DNA of 64,000 bases from JABFRJ01 sp963847145 (lineage in GTDB: Bacteria; Pseudomonadota; Alphaproteobacteria; Rhizobiales; Hyphomicrobiaceae). The position numbers and the translations under genes are program-made. Below are positions 34,985 through 43,039 of the stretch, piece after piece. The stretch lies in assembly GCA_963847145.1 (NCBI GenBank), contig CAWJYN010000006.1, positions 72,579 through 136,578 on the forward strand, given 5' to 3'. Position 1 is the first letter of the stretch; each line of letters opens with the position of its first letter. The notes under the pieces were generated by a model. It searched no databases, was not told the DNA's origin, and was given only the letters and a program-made list of their open reading frames with translations.

Positions 34985-35036
34985 CGCGGCCGCCCCTCAC
35001 CCTAACCCTCTCCCCGTGAAGGACGGGGAGAGGGGA
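34985..35036. repeat. CCCTCACCCTAACCC-type repeat, copy D
   Basis: Almost identical over about 48 bases to copy A at 34225 (CCGCCCCTCACCCTAACCC, stem CTCTCCCC/GGGGAGAG). It closes the DUF559 cassette on the right and ends close to the stop of the RND permease. Confidence 0.85.
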
Positions 35037-35068
35037 CTCCATCGCGTTTGTTGGCTCGTGCATCGCTT

Positions 35069-38000
35069 TTACTCCGCGGCTTGGCGCGTGACGCGCGCGG
35101 TGGCGGGAGTGGCTATGGGCAGTGCGTTGTTGGTCGTGCCCATCAGGCGGGCGCGGAGGCGTTCCATGGCGAGGTAGATGACGGGGGTGGTGTAGAGGGT
35201 GAGCAGCTGGGAGAGCAGCAGGCCGCCAATGATGGTGACGCCAAGGGGATAGCGGAGTTCGGCGCCGGTGCCGTTTTCGAGCGCGAGCGGGAGCGCGCCG
35301 AACAGAGCGGCGAGTGTGGTCATCATGATGGGACGGAAGCGGAGTTGGGCGGCTTCCAGAATGGATTGCTCGGGTGTGAGGCCACGCGTGCGCTCAGCTT
35401 CCAGCGCAAAGTCGATCATCATGATCGCGTTCTTTTTGACGATGCCCATCAGCAGCACGATACCGATGAGGGCGACGAGCGAGAGATCGATGCGGCAGAT
35501 CATCAGCGCGAGGACTGCGCCAATGCCGGCAGAGGGGAGCGTGGTGAGGATGGTGAAGGGGTGGATGAAGCTTTCGTAGAGCACGCCGAGGACAATGTAG
35601 ATGGTGACGATGGCGGCAAGGATGAGCCACGGCTGGCTAGCGAGAGACTTGGAGAATTCGGCGGCATCGCCGGAGTAGGTGCCGATGATGAGGCCGGGGA
35701 TCTGCAGCGCTTTCTCGGCGGCGTCGATGGCTTGGACTGCGTCACCAAGCGACGCGCCGGGAGCCAGATTAAAGCTGAGCGTGGCCGACGGGAACTGTTC
35801 CTGGTGATTGTTGGTTAGTGGGGCCTGCGTGCGTTCGATTTTAGCAAGAGATGAGAGCGGCACCTGAGCGCCAGTGACGGAGGGCACGTAGAGGCGACCG
35901 AGAGCAGCGGGGTCGGACTGGTATTGCGGCATGGCTTCGAGCACGACGCGATATTGGTTGGACTGAGCGTAGATGGTCGAGATCTGGCGCTGACCGAAGG
36001 CGTCGTTGAGGGCGTCGTTGAGTGCGGCCATGGAGACGCCGAGGCGGCCGGCGGTGTCGCGGTCGAGGCGGACGAAGGCACGGAGGCCGCCCTCCTGGGT
36101 GTCGATGGTGAGATTGCGGAGAATGGGCGACGTAGCAAGTGCGACGCGCAGCTGCTCGGCCCATTTGTTGACTTCGGCACCGTCGGAGCCAGTGAGGGTG
36201 AACTGGTACTGGGCGCGGGTCTGGCGCGTGGAAATCTGCACTTCTTGGACCGACTGGAAGAACAACGTGACGCCAGGGATCTGGGCGCTGGCGGATTCGA
36301 GGCGGTTGATGATGTCGTTGGCAAGACTGGTGCGCTTGCCGCGCGGCCGCAGGGTGATCTTGAGCGAGCCGGCATTGGGGGTGGCGTTGAGCGACGACAC
36401 GCCGATGACGGAGACGACGCCGGCGACGTCAGGGTCTTTGCGGATCTCGGTGGCGACGAGGCCTTGCAGACGCGTCATCTCGTCGAAGGACACTTCGGGA
36501 CCAGCCTGGAGCACGGCGGTGACGAGACCCGTGTCCTGCTGGGGAAGGAAGCCCTTGGGGACGATGACGTAGAGGAAAATCGTCAGCAGCAAAGTGCCAA
36601 ACGTGACCAGTAGCGTGGTGCGCTGATAGCGCAGCACGACGTGCAGCGTGCGCATGTAGAAATCGACGGTGGCGTCGGTGGCGCGGGCGAAAAAGCCGGG
36701 CGTGGGGTTGGCGCCGTGGGCGTGTGTGACGCGTTTCAACAGCATGGCGCACATCATTGGCGTGAGCGTGAGCGAGACGACGGCTGAGACGATGACGGCG
36801 ATGGTGAGGGTGAGTGCGAATTCGCGGAACATGCGGCCGACGAGGCCGGTCATGAATAGAAGCGGGATGAAGACGGCGATAAGGGACAGCGTGAGCGAGA
36901 TGACTGTGAAGCCGATTTCGCGTGCGCCTTTGAGAGCGGCTTCGAGCGGGCCGTCGCCATCTTCGAGATGGCGGACGACGTTCTCGATCATGACAATCGC
37001 GTCGTCGACCACGAAACCGGTGCCGATGGTGAGCGCCATGAGGGAGAGGTTGTCGAGGCTGAAGCCGCACATCCACATGACGCCAAAGGTGGCGATGAGG
37101 GAGACGGGCAGCGCGACGCCGGCAATGATGGTGGCGCGGACCGAGCGGAGAAAGGCGAGCACGACGAGGACGACGAGGATGGTGGCGAGGACGAGCGAGA
37201 ACTGCACGTCGCGGACCGAGGCGCGGATGGTGTCGGTGCGGTCGTGGACGACTTCGAGTTTGACGCCGGCGGGCATGCCGCGCGCGAGCTTGGGCAGCTC
37301 GGCCTTGAGGCGGTCGACGGTCTCGATGACGTTGGCACCAGGTTGGCGCTGGACGTTGACGATGACCGCGGGGACGCCTTGGTACCAGCCGCCGACTTTG
37401 GTGTTCTCCAGGCCGTCGACTACTTGGGCGACATCGGCAAGGACAATGGGCGCGCCGTTCCGATAGGCGACAATGATCGACTTGTAGCTGTCGGCGCTGG
37501 TGATCTGGTCGTTGGCGGCGATGGTGTAGGACTGGGCGGGGCCGTCGAGGGAGCCTTTGGGGCCGGAGACGTTGGCGGCGATGACGGCAGTGCGCACGTC
37601 GGTCATCGACAGGCCGTAGGACGACAGGCGCGCGAGATCGGCCTGGATGCGGATCGCGGGTTTGATGCCGCCTTCGACGGAGACGTGACCGACGCCGGAG
37701 ACAGAGGCGAGGCGCTGGGAAATCAGTGTGTCGGCGAGATCAGAGAGCTGGCGCTGGGAGAGCGTTGCGGAGGTGAGCGCGAGGGTGACGATGGCGGTGT
37801 CGGCGGGGTTCACCTTGGCGTAGAGCGGCGGATAAGGGAGGGTGCGTGGGAGCGTGGAGCCAGCGGCGGTGATGGCGGCTTGCACATCTTGCGCGGCGGC
37901 GTCGATGTCGCGATCAAGTGAAAACTGCAAGGTGATCTGGCTGATGCCGTAGGATGACGACGAGGTCATCGTCGTCAGCGCCGGGATCTGGCCGAACTGG

Positions 38001-38293
38001 CGCTCAAGCGGCGCGGTGACGAGGTTCGACATGGTGTCCGGGTTTGCACCGGGCAGCTGGGTGGTGACCTGGATCGTGGGGAAGTCGACTTGGGGGAGCG
38101 ATGAGACAGGCAGCCACAGATAGCCGAGCCAGCCCGCAAGGACACATGCAAGAGCGAGCAACGACGTCGCGACGGGACGCCGGATGAAGGGCTCAGAGAC
38201 GCTGAGACCGGTGCCGTGGTTGGAGATGTCGAGATCGGCGGGGTGGATATCGGCGAGAGGATCGCCGCCGGGGGGGCGCGGCGCTGAGCTCAT
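35069..38293 (-). CDS. RND efflux transporter permease (MdtB/AcrB-like), first in operon
   Basis: 1074 residues. An N-terminal cytosolic extension of about 35 residues precedes helix 1 (VATSLLALACVLAGWLGYLW). Core features match MdtB-type HAE1 pumps: VDFPTIQVTTQLPGANPDTM, the paired Asp in GTGFVVDDAIVMIENVVRH (core VVDDAIVM), YVIVPKGFLPQQDTG after helix 7 and GIVKKNAIMMIDFALEAE near the end. An alternative start is at VSEPFIRRP. It overlaps the adaptor gene by four bases (38290-38293), proving co-translation. Two different permeases with one adaptor is the MdtABC arrangement, in which B and C form a heterotrimer. Confidence 0.92.
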   Translation of the reverse strand: MSSAPRPPGGDPLADIHPADLDISNHGTGLSVSEPFIRRPVATSLLALACVLAGWLGYLWLPVSSLPQVDFPTIQVTTQLPGANPDTMSNLVTAPLERQFGQIPALTTMTSSSSYGISQITLQFSLDRDIDAAAQDVQAAITAAGSTLPRTLPYPPLYAKVNPADTAIVTLALTSATLSQRQLSDLADTLISQRLASVSGVGHVSVEGGIKPAIRIQADLARLSSYGLSMTDVRTAVIAANVSGPKGSLDGPAQSYTIAANDQITSADSYKSIIVAYRNGAPIVLADVAQVVDGLENTKVGGWYQGVPAVIVNVQRQPGANVIETVDRLKAELPKLARGMPAGVKLEVVHDRTDTIRASVRDVQFSLVLATILVVLVVLAFLRSVRATIIAGVALPVSLIATFGVMWMCGFSLDNLSLMALTIGTGFVVDDAIVMIENVVRHLEDGDGPLEAALKGAREIGFTVISLTLSLIAVFIPLLFMTGLVGRMFREFALTLTIAVIVSAVVSLTLTPMMCAMLLKRVTHAHGANPTPGFFARATDATVDFYMRTLHVVLRYQRTTLLVTFGTLLLTIFLYVIVPKGFLPQQDTGLVTAVLQAGPEVSFDEMTRLQGLVATEIRKDPDVAGVVSVIGVSSLNATPNAGSLKITLRPRGKRTSLANDIINRLESASAQIPGVTLFFQSVQEVQISTRQTRAQYQFTLTGSDGAEVNKWAEQLRVALATSPILRNLTIDTQEGGLRAFVRLDRDTAGRLGVSMAALNDALNDAFGQRQISTIYAQSNQYRVVLEAMPQYQSDPAALGRLYVPSVTGAQVPLSSLAKIERTQAPLTNNHQEQFPSATLSFNLAPGASLGDAVQAIDAAEKALQIPGLIIGTYSGDAAEFSKSLASQPWLILAAIVTIYIVLGVLYESFIHPFTILTTLPSAGIGAVLALMICRIDLSLVALIGIVLLMGIVKKNAIMMIDFALEAERTRGLTPEQSILEAAQLRFRPIMMTTLAALFGALPLALENGTGAELRYPLGVTIIGGLLLSQLLTLYTTPVIYLAMERLRARLMGTTNNALPIATPATARVTRQAAE

Positions 38294-39621
38294 GGGGTGG
38301 CGCTCTTGGGCGTGCCAGCGGGTGCCTCGGCGCTTGACGGGGGGGCACCGTCACGGCGGCGTTTGCCTTCACCTTTGCCTTCGCCGCGCTTGGCGGCAGT
38401 GGCGGGGTCGGGTGATGGCGATGCGGCTGATGGTGCTGTGACGCCGCCTGGACCCGCGGGGGCGGCGCTTGGCGCCACGTAGACTTTGCCGCCGTCTTGC
38501 AAGCGGGCGAAGCCGGTGGTGACGACGCGGTCGCCGGGCGTGACGCCGGTGAGGATGACGGACACAGCGTCGGTCTGCATGCCGGTCGTGACGACGCGCT
38601 GGGCCACCGTGTTGTCAGGCTTGACGACGAAAACGTAGATGCCGGTGGGGCCGCGTTGCACGGCAGGTGTGGGGACGACGACGACCTGCTTCTGAGTGTC
38701 GACGAGGACGCGCAGGTTAACGAACTGGCCGGGCCAAAGCTGAAGCTTGGCGTTGGGGAATTCGGCCTTGAGTTTGATGGTGCCGGTGGTCTGGTCGACC
38801 TGATTGTCGACGACCTTGAGCACGCCGGTGTCGAGGACGAGCTTGTTGTCACCGTCGACGGCTTCGGCAGTGATGGCACCGGTGGCCATGGCGCGGGCGA
38901 TTTGCGGCAGCTGTTGCTGGGGCAGGGTGAAGACGGCGGTGATGGGCTGCAGCTGTGTCAGCACGACGATACCGGCTTGGTCGGACGTGCGGACGACGTT
39001 GCCTTCGTCAACCAAGCGAATGCCCGTGCGGCCGCCAATGGGCGCGATGACCTTGGTGTAGTCGAGCACGGTTTTGGCGCTGGTGACGGCGGCGGCGTCG
39101 GCTGCGACCTGGGCTTTGAGCTGACGGACCAAGGCTTCTTGGGTGTCGATGACTTTCTGCGAGATGACGCCGGCGGACACTTTACCATAGCGCTCGCTAT
39201 CGCGGACGGCGTTGCCGAGCAGGGTCTCGTTGACGAGTTTTTTGGCGACGGCCTGATCGTAAGAGGCCTGATAGGGGGCGGCGTCGATCTCGGCGAGAAT
39301 GTCGCCTTTCTTGACGAACTCGCCCTCGGTGAAATTGAATTTAAGGATCTTGCCTTCGACGAGCGATTTGACCGTGACGGTGTTGAGCGCCTTCACGGTG
39401 CCGACGCCTTCGAGCAGGACGGGAAGATCGGCGAGCTTGGCTTCGCCGACGAGGACGGGGGTAGGGAATTCGCCGCCAGCAGCACCGGCGCCACCACCGC
39501 GTTTGCCGAAGCCGCCAGCCAAGCCCTTCAGGGGGGCCTCCTTATTGGACGCATAGACCACCACGCCGATGGCCGAAAGGGCCAGAAGCGTACCGATCAG
39601 GCGTTTGAAGAGGGTGTTCAC
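38290..39621 (-). CDS. RND efflux periplasmic adaptor (MdtA-like)
   Basis: 443 residues. One N-terminal hydrophobic helix (RLIGTLLALSAIGVVVYA) anchors it to the inner membrane. The membrane-fusion-protein architecture follows: lipoyl half-motifs (VKSLVEGKILKFNFTEGEFV, GDILAEIDAAPY), an alpha-hairpin (about 105-180), the second lipoyl half (IAPIGGRTGIRLVDEGN) and beta-barrel parts with LWPGQFVNLRVLVDTQ. The C-terminal 60 residues are Pro/Ser/Arg-rich low complexity, longer than usual. It links the two RND permeases to an outer-membrane channel, which is not encoded here. First gene of the operon. Confidence 0.92.
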   Translation of the reverse strand: MNTLFKRLIGTLLALSAIGVVVYASNKEAPLKGLAGGFGKRGGGAGAAGGEFPTPVLVGEAKLADLPVLLEGVGTVKALNTVTVKSLVEGKILKFNFTEGEFVKKGDILAEIDAAPYQASYDQAVAKKLVNETLLGNAVRDSERYGKVSAGVISQKVIDTQEALVRQLKAQVAADAAAVTSAKTVLDYTKVIAPIGGRTGIRLVDEGNVVRTSDQAGIVVLTQLQPITAVFTLPQQQLPQIARAMATGAITAEAVDGDNKLVLDTGVLKVVDNQVDQTTGTIKLKAEFPNAKLQLWPGQFVNLRVLVDTQKQVVVVPTPAVQRGPTGIYVFVVKPDNTVAQRVVTTGMQTDAVSVILTGVTPGDRVVTTGFARLQDGGKVYVAPSAAPAGPGGVTAPSAASPSPDPATAAKRGEGKGEGKRRRDGAPPSSAEAPAGTPKSATP

Positions 39622-40175
39622 AGGGTCGGGCCTTTCGGGCGCGCGGGGGGTGTCGTCCGGTATGGCAGGCTGGCGGTTTTTGACGGTCTGGGCAATGGTT
39701 GCGTCTTACAGTGGCGGCTGCCGATGGGTGGCGCCGGGTCTCACTGTTAAGAACGCTGCCCTGTCTCGTCTCCGTCGGGTGCCTAAAGAATACCTCAATT
39801 GCGGCCGGGGGAGGACGCAGTCGTTGAATATAGCGCGAAACGTATTGAGATTGCAATCTTTGATGGGTGGAATGGTAAATTTCGGGCAGGTGGCGGCGCT
39901 CGGGGTTTACTGCGCCTGCGGTTGTCGGCACTCGGCAAGAAGATCGGCTTTTGTCGAAACGCGCTAACGTCGCATCGTCGTCACCTTGCCACTGACAGAT
40001 GTTTCGTGATGGCTTGTCGTGGATGGCCGACTTCGCGGCCAAGACGAAACGAGCGGATCCTTTGCGCGCCGAAGAGCGCGCAAAGGATCCGGTGGGGTGC
40101 GCGACCAACACGGCAATTGCCCATGGTGGAATTGCGCTCCTCGCAATGTGCCCGGATAAGGACGAGATATCGCCG
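39622..40175. other. Divergent intergenic region between the RND adaptor and paaB
   Basis: 554 bases without a convincing gene. It holds a 12-base palindrome AGATTGCAATCT at 39848-39859, a possible operator, and a strong hairpin at 40055-40090. I looked for paaA or a remnant of it upstream of paaB and found none. Promoters for both directions are expected here. Confidence 0.5.
40055..40090. repeat. Perfect 14-bp hairpin upstream of paaB
   Basis: Arms GGATCCTTTGCGCG (40055-40068) and CGCGCAAAGGATCC (40077-40090) are exact complements around an 8-base loop CCGAAGAG. There is no T-tract, so it is not a standard terminator. It could be an attenuating or processed leader structure or a dispersed palindromic repeat. 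Confidence 0.75.
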
Positions 40176-40463
40176 ATGACTGAAGCTGCGATGCCGATCT
40201 GGGAAGTGTTTATTCGGAGCCGTTCGGGGTTGCCGCACAAGCATTGTGGGTCTGTGCATGCGCCGGACGCGACGATGGCTTTGCAGGCGGCACGGGATGT
40301 TTATACGCGGCGCGGGGAGAGCGTGTCGTTATGGGTGGTTCCATCGTCGGCGATTATTGCATCGGATCCGGGTGACAAGGACGCGATGTTTGAACCGACA
40401 GGGAGCAAGATCTACCGGCATCCGACGTTTTATGACGTGCCGGATGAGGTGGGGCATATGTGA
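40176..40463 (+). CDS. paaB: 1,2-phenylacetyl-CoA epoxidase subunit PaaB
   Basis: 95 residues from ATG 40176; the open frame extends upstream to 39999 but without similarity. The sequence PIWEVFIRSRSGLPHKHCGS, HAPDATMALQAARDVYTRR, SLWVVPSSAI and YRHPTFYDVPDEV is that of PaaB, the small non-catalytic subunit of the ring 1,2-phenylacetyl-CoA epoxidase. Normally paaA, the di-iron catalytic subunit, directly precedes it; here it does not. Followed by a heptamer-repeat array and then paaC. Confidence 0.93.
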   Translation: MTEAAMPIWEVFIRSRSGLPHKHCGSVHAPDATMALQAARDVYTRRGESVSLWVVPSSAIIASDPGDKDAMFEPTGSKIYRHPTFYDVPDEVGHM

Positions 40464-40466
40464 GGG

Positions 40467-40565
40467 GGGAATGGGGAATGGGCATTAGGCAATGGGCAAT
40501 GGGCGATAGGGGGGTGGCAGCGATTGGCAATTCTGTTGCCCGCTGCTGATTGCCTTGTTGCCGCT
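40467..40565. repeat. Heptamer (GGGCAAT-type) inverted array between paaB and paaC
   Basis: The left arm 40467-40511 contains GGGAATG and GGGCAAT-type heptamers. The right arm 40535-40565 is complementary (GTTGCCCGCTGCTGATTGCC). It is placed like the arrays in the liv operon, ending shortly before the AGGACAAAC site of paaC. Confidence 0.75.
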
Positions 40566-40582
40566 GATACTTCAGGACAAAC

Positions 40583-41338
40583 ATGTTTCACGCACCTCTC
40601 TTCGATCTGACGCTCGCACTTGCGGATGACGCACTCGTGCTGGGGCATCGGCTGTCAGAGTGGTCCGGCACAGCGCCGATGCTGGAAGAAGACATTGCGC
40701 TGTCGAACCTCGGGCTCGATCTGATCGGGCAGGCGCGCTTGTTTTATGGCTATGCCGGCGAAGTCGAAGGCAAAGGGCGCAGCGAGGATGATCTCGCCTA
40801 TTTCCGCGATGCTGCGGGCTATCGCAATTTGCTGATTGTGGAACTGGAGATCGGCGATTTCGCGCACACGATGGCGCGGCAGTTTTTGTATGCGGCGTTT
40901 GTGCATCCGTATTTCCAGGCGTTGGCACAATCGAAGGACGCGCGGCTGGCGGAGATCGCGGCGAAGGCGGTCAAGGAAATGGCCTATCATCTCAGACATA
41001 CGTCCGAGTGGATGATCCGGCTTGGTGACGGCACGGCAGAGAGCAAGCGGCGCGTCACGGATGCGCTTGAGGAGTTGTGGGGCTATACGGGCGAGATGTT
41101 CGAGATGAGCGAGGGCGAGCGGGCGCTGGCCGGCGAAGGGATCGTGCCAAACCGGGCGACGCTGGTTGCGGCCTGGACTGCAACGGTTGATGCGGTATTG
41201 CGCGAGGCAACGCTGGTGCGGCCGAAGGATCGCGGGATGCAGAGTGGTGGGCGTGCTGGACGGCACACTGAGATGCTCGATCATCTGCTGGCAGAGATGC
41301 AAGTGCTGGCGCGGCAGCATCCGGGGGCGGTGTGGTAG
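40583..41338 (+). CDS. paaC: 1,2-phenylacetyl-CoA epoxidase subunit PaaC
   Basis: 251 residues with AGGA upstream of ATG 40583. Features of PaaC are clear: DDALVLGHRLSEWSGTAPML with ALSNLGLDLIGQAR, YRNLLIVELEIGDFAHTMARQ, MAYHLRHTSEWMIRLGDGT and LWGYTGEMFE. It is a four-helix-bundle relative of the catalytic subunit that has lost its iron ligands, and pairs with PaaA to form the epoxidase core. It is followed after 76 bases by paaD; the gap contains a REP-like palindrome (41372-41403). Confidence 0.93.
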   Translation: MFHAPLFDLTLALADDALVLGHRLSEWSGTAPMLEEDIALSNLGLDLIGQARLFYGYAGEVEGKGRSEDDLAYFRDAAGYRNLLIVELEIGDFAHTMARQFLYAAFVHPYFQALAQSKDARLAEIAAKAVKEMAYHLRHTSEWMIRLGDGTAESKRRVTDALEELWGYTGEMFEMSEGERALAGEGIVPNRATLVAAWTATVDAVLREATLVRPKDRGMQSGGRAGRHTEMLDHLLAEMQVLARQHPGAVW

Positions 41339-41371
41339 ATGGTTGAACAGTCGGCCGCGGGCTTAGCGCGT

Positions 41372-41403
41372 TGTCGTGGGTTCCGGCCTTCGCCGGGATG
41401 ACG
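41372..41403. repeat. REP-like palindrome
   Basis: GGTTCCGGCCTTCGCCGGGA with flanking bases resembles the dispersed extragenic palindromes that are common in Rhizobiales genomes. It lies in the gap between paaC and paaD. Confidence 0.5.
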
Positions 41404-41414
41404 AAAGAGAGTGA

Positions 41415-41942
41415 GTGTGGCGGGTGACGACTGAAACGGCGATAGTCGTTGGAATGACGGGCGACGCAGAGGTGCGGCGGGCGTGGGGTATTGCGGCGGC
41501 GGTGCTGGATCCGGAAGTGCCGGTGATTACGCTGGAAGAACTCGGTGTGTTGCGTGGGGTTGGGCGGCGGGATGGCCGTGTGGTCGTGACGCTGACGCCG
41601 ACGTATACGGGGTGTCCGGCGACGGCGGCGATCCAGTTGGCGGTGGAAGTGGCGTTGTTGGATGCTGGCGTGCACGGCGCGCGGGTTGAGACGGTGCTGT
41701 CGCCGGCATGGACCACGGACGACATCACAGAGGCGGGCCGCGAAAAGTTGCGGGCCTATGGCATTGCGCCGCCGAACAAAACTGTGCCGGGTGCGTTGTT
41801 CGACGATGGTGTTGTGGCGTGCCCAATGTGCGGATCGATGCAGACGGTGAAGGTTTCTGAGTTCGGATCGACGGCGTGCAAGGCGCAGTGGCGCTGTAAG
41901 AGCTGCCGCGAGCCATTCGATTATTTCAAATGTCACCGGTGA
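41415..41942 (+). CDS. paaD: 1,2-phenylacetyl-CoA epoxidase maturation subunit PaaD
   Basis: Up to 175 residues from GTG 41415; GTG 41424 and ATG 41454 are alternatives and I cannot decide. The N-terminal half is a MIP18/DUF59 domain (LDPEVPVITLEELGVLRGV, VTLTPTYTGCPATAAIQ with the conserved Cys). The C-terminal half has four cysteines in two pairs (CPMCGS, CKSC) suited for zinc or Fe-S. PaaD is thought to help iron-sulfur or di-iron assembly of the complex. It overlaps paaE by 13 bases, so the two are coupled. Confidence 0.9.
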   Translation: MWRVTTETAIVVGMTGDAEVRRAWGIAAAVLDPEVPVITLEELGVLRGVGRRDGRVVVTLTPTYTGCPATAAIQLAVEVALLDAGVHGARVETVLSPAWTTDDITEAGREKLRAYGIAPPNKTVPGALFDDGVVACPMCGSMQTVKVSEFGSTACKAQWRCKSCREPFDYFKCHR

Positions 41943-43039
41943 CGATGAGCGAACCATTTCACAAGTTGAAGATCGCGTCCGCGCGGAAGCTCGAGGGTGA
42001 CGCGATCGAGATCGTGTTTGCGGTGCCGGAGGCTGCGCGCAATGCGTTCGTGTTCAAGCCGGGTCAACACATGGCCGTGCGCGCCACAATAGACGGCGTG
42101 GAGCAGCGGCGGACCTATTCGATCTGCTCGGGGCGGGGTGGGCCGCTACGCGTTGGCATCAAGCGCATCGCAGGTGGTGCGTTCTCGAATTGGGCGAATG
42201 AAGCGTTGAAAGCGGGCGATGCCCTGGAGGTGGCGGCGCCGCAAGGGCGCTTCGTGCTGCCGGCGGGCGATGGTGCGGCACGACATTTGTTGATGATCGC
42301 AGGTGGGGCCGGCATCACGCCTATTCTCGGGATGACGATAGAGGCGCTGGAGCAGGAACCCGAGACGCGGGTGACGCTGATCTATGCGACGCGGACGCTG
42401 GGGCAGGCGATGTTTCTTGATGAGGTTGAGGATCTGAAGGACCGGTATCCGGCGCGGCTGGATGTGATCCGGGTGCTGTCGGGTGCGGGGGAAGCGGAAA
42501 CGCCGTTGCTGGCTGGACGGTTGACGGGCGAGAAGCTGAAGGCATTGGCGGAGAAGCGCATTGACATCCGCTCCGTGAGCCGGGCGTTGCTGTGCGGGCC
42601 GGGGAGTTTCATCAAGGAGACGCGCAACGCGCTGTTCGAGTTGGGGTTGGCGCGGGACATGGTGCAGCATGAGTTTTTTGCGGGACGCAGCGGAGGCGTT
42701 GCGCCGCAAGGGGTGGTGGCTGCGCCGGTTGCGAAAGTGGCGGCGGTTCGGACGGCGGGTGCTATCGATGCGATTGCCGTGCTGGACGGGCAGCGGCACA
42801 CGTTTGTGCTGGAGCCGGGACAGCATGTGCTGGAGGCGGCGCTGAAGGCCGGGATCAAGGCACCGTATTCGTGCACGGGCGGGATGTGTTCGACATGCCG
42901 CGCGCGGGTCGTCGAGGGCACGGTGACGATGACGGTCAACTACAGCCTGGAAGCTTGGGAGATGGAGCGCGGGTTCGTTTTGACGTGCCAGGCTGTGGCG
43001 ACGACGAAGACGTTGGTGGTCGACTACGACGCCATGTGA
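41930..43039 (+). CDS. paaE: 1,2-phenylacetyl-CoA epoxidase reductase subunit PaaE
   Basis: 369 residues; the start may be ATG 41930 or ATG 41945 (MSEPFHKLKI). A ferredoxin-NADP reductase-like part with the FAD motif RRTYSICSG and the NAD(P) region MIAGGAGITPILGM, plus GPGSFI. It is followed by a plant-type 2Fe-2S ferredoxin domain with cysteines in YSCTGGMCSTCRA and a later LTCQA. It passes electrons from NADPH to the di-iron centre of PaaA. Its last 16 bases overlap the end of the convergent O-antigen-ligase-like gene. Confidence 0.94.
   Translation: MSPVTMSEPFHKLKIASARKLEGDAIEIVFAVPEAARNAFVFKPGQHMAVRATIDGVEQRRTYSICSGRGGPLRVGIKRIAGGAFSNWANEALKAGDALEVAAPQGRFVLPAGDGAARHLLMIAGGAGITPILGMTIEALEQEPETRVTLIYATRTLGQAMFLDEVEDLKDRYPARLDVIRVLSGAGEAETPLLAGRLTGEKLKALAEKRIDIRSVSRALLCGPGSFIKETRNALFELGLARDMVQHEFFAGRSGGVAPQGVVAAPVAKVAAVRTAGAIDAIAVLDGQRHTFVLEPGQHVLEAALKAGIKAPYSCTGGMCSTCRARVVEGTVTMTVNYSLEAWEMERGFVLTCQAVATTKTLVVDYDAM

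Larger units (their letters stand above)
34504..35036. mobile_element. Candidate DUF559-nuclease cassette bounded by inverted repeats
   Basis: The nuclease gene at 34575-34961 is flanked by copy C (34504-34564, ending GGGTTAGGGTGAGGGGCGGC) and copy D (34985-35036, starting GCGGCCGCCCCTCACCCTAA) in inverted orientation. Each copy is itself a small hairpin (CTCTCCCC...GGGGAGAG). The unit sits inside an otherwise continuous RND operon. That it moves as a unit is inference; no target duplication was identified. Confidence 0.5.

Noticed and set aside
34225..35036. CRISPR array or IS with classical terminal repeats
   Set aside because: Only four copies, mixed orientation and no regular spacing. 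No transposase, so described as a candidate cassette instead.
39542..40240. 232-codon minus-strand frame between the RND adaptor and paaB
   Set aside because: Its composition is Arg/Pro/Ser-rich and it crosses the start of mdtA and of paaB. No family resemblance and no ribosome-binding site.
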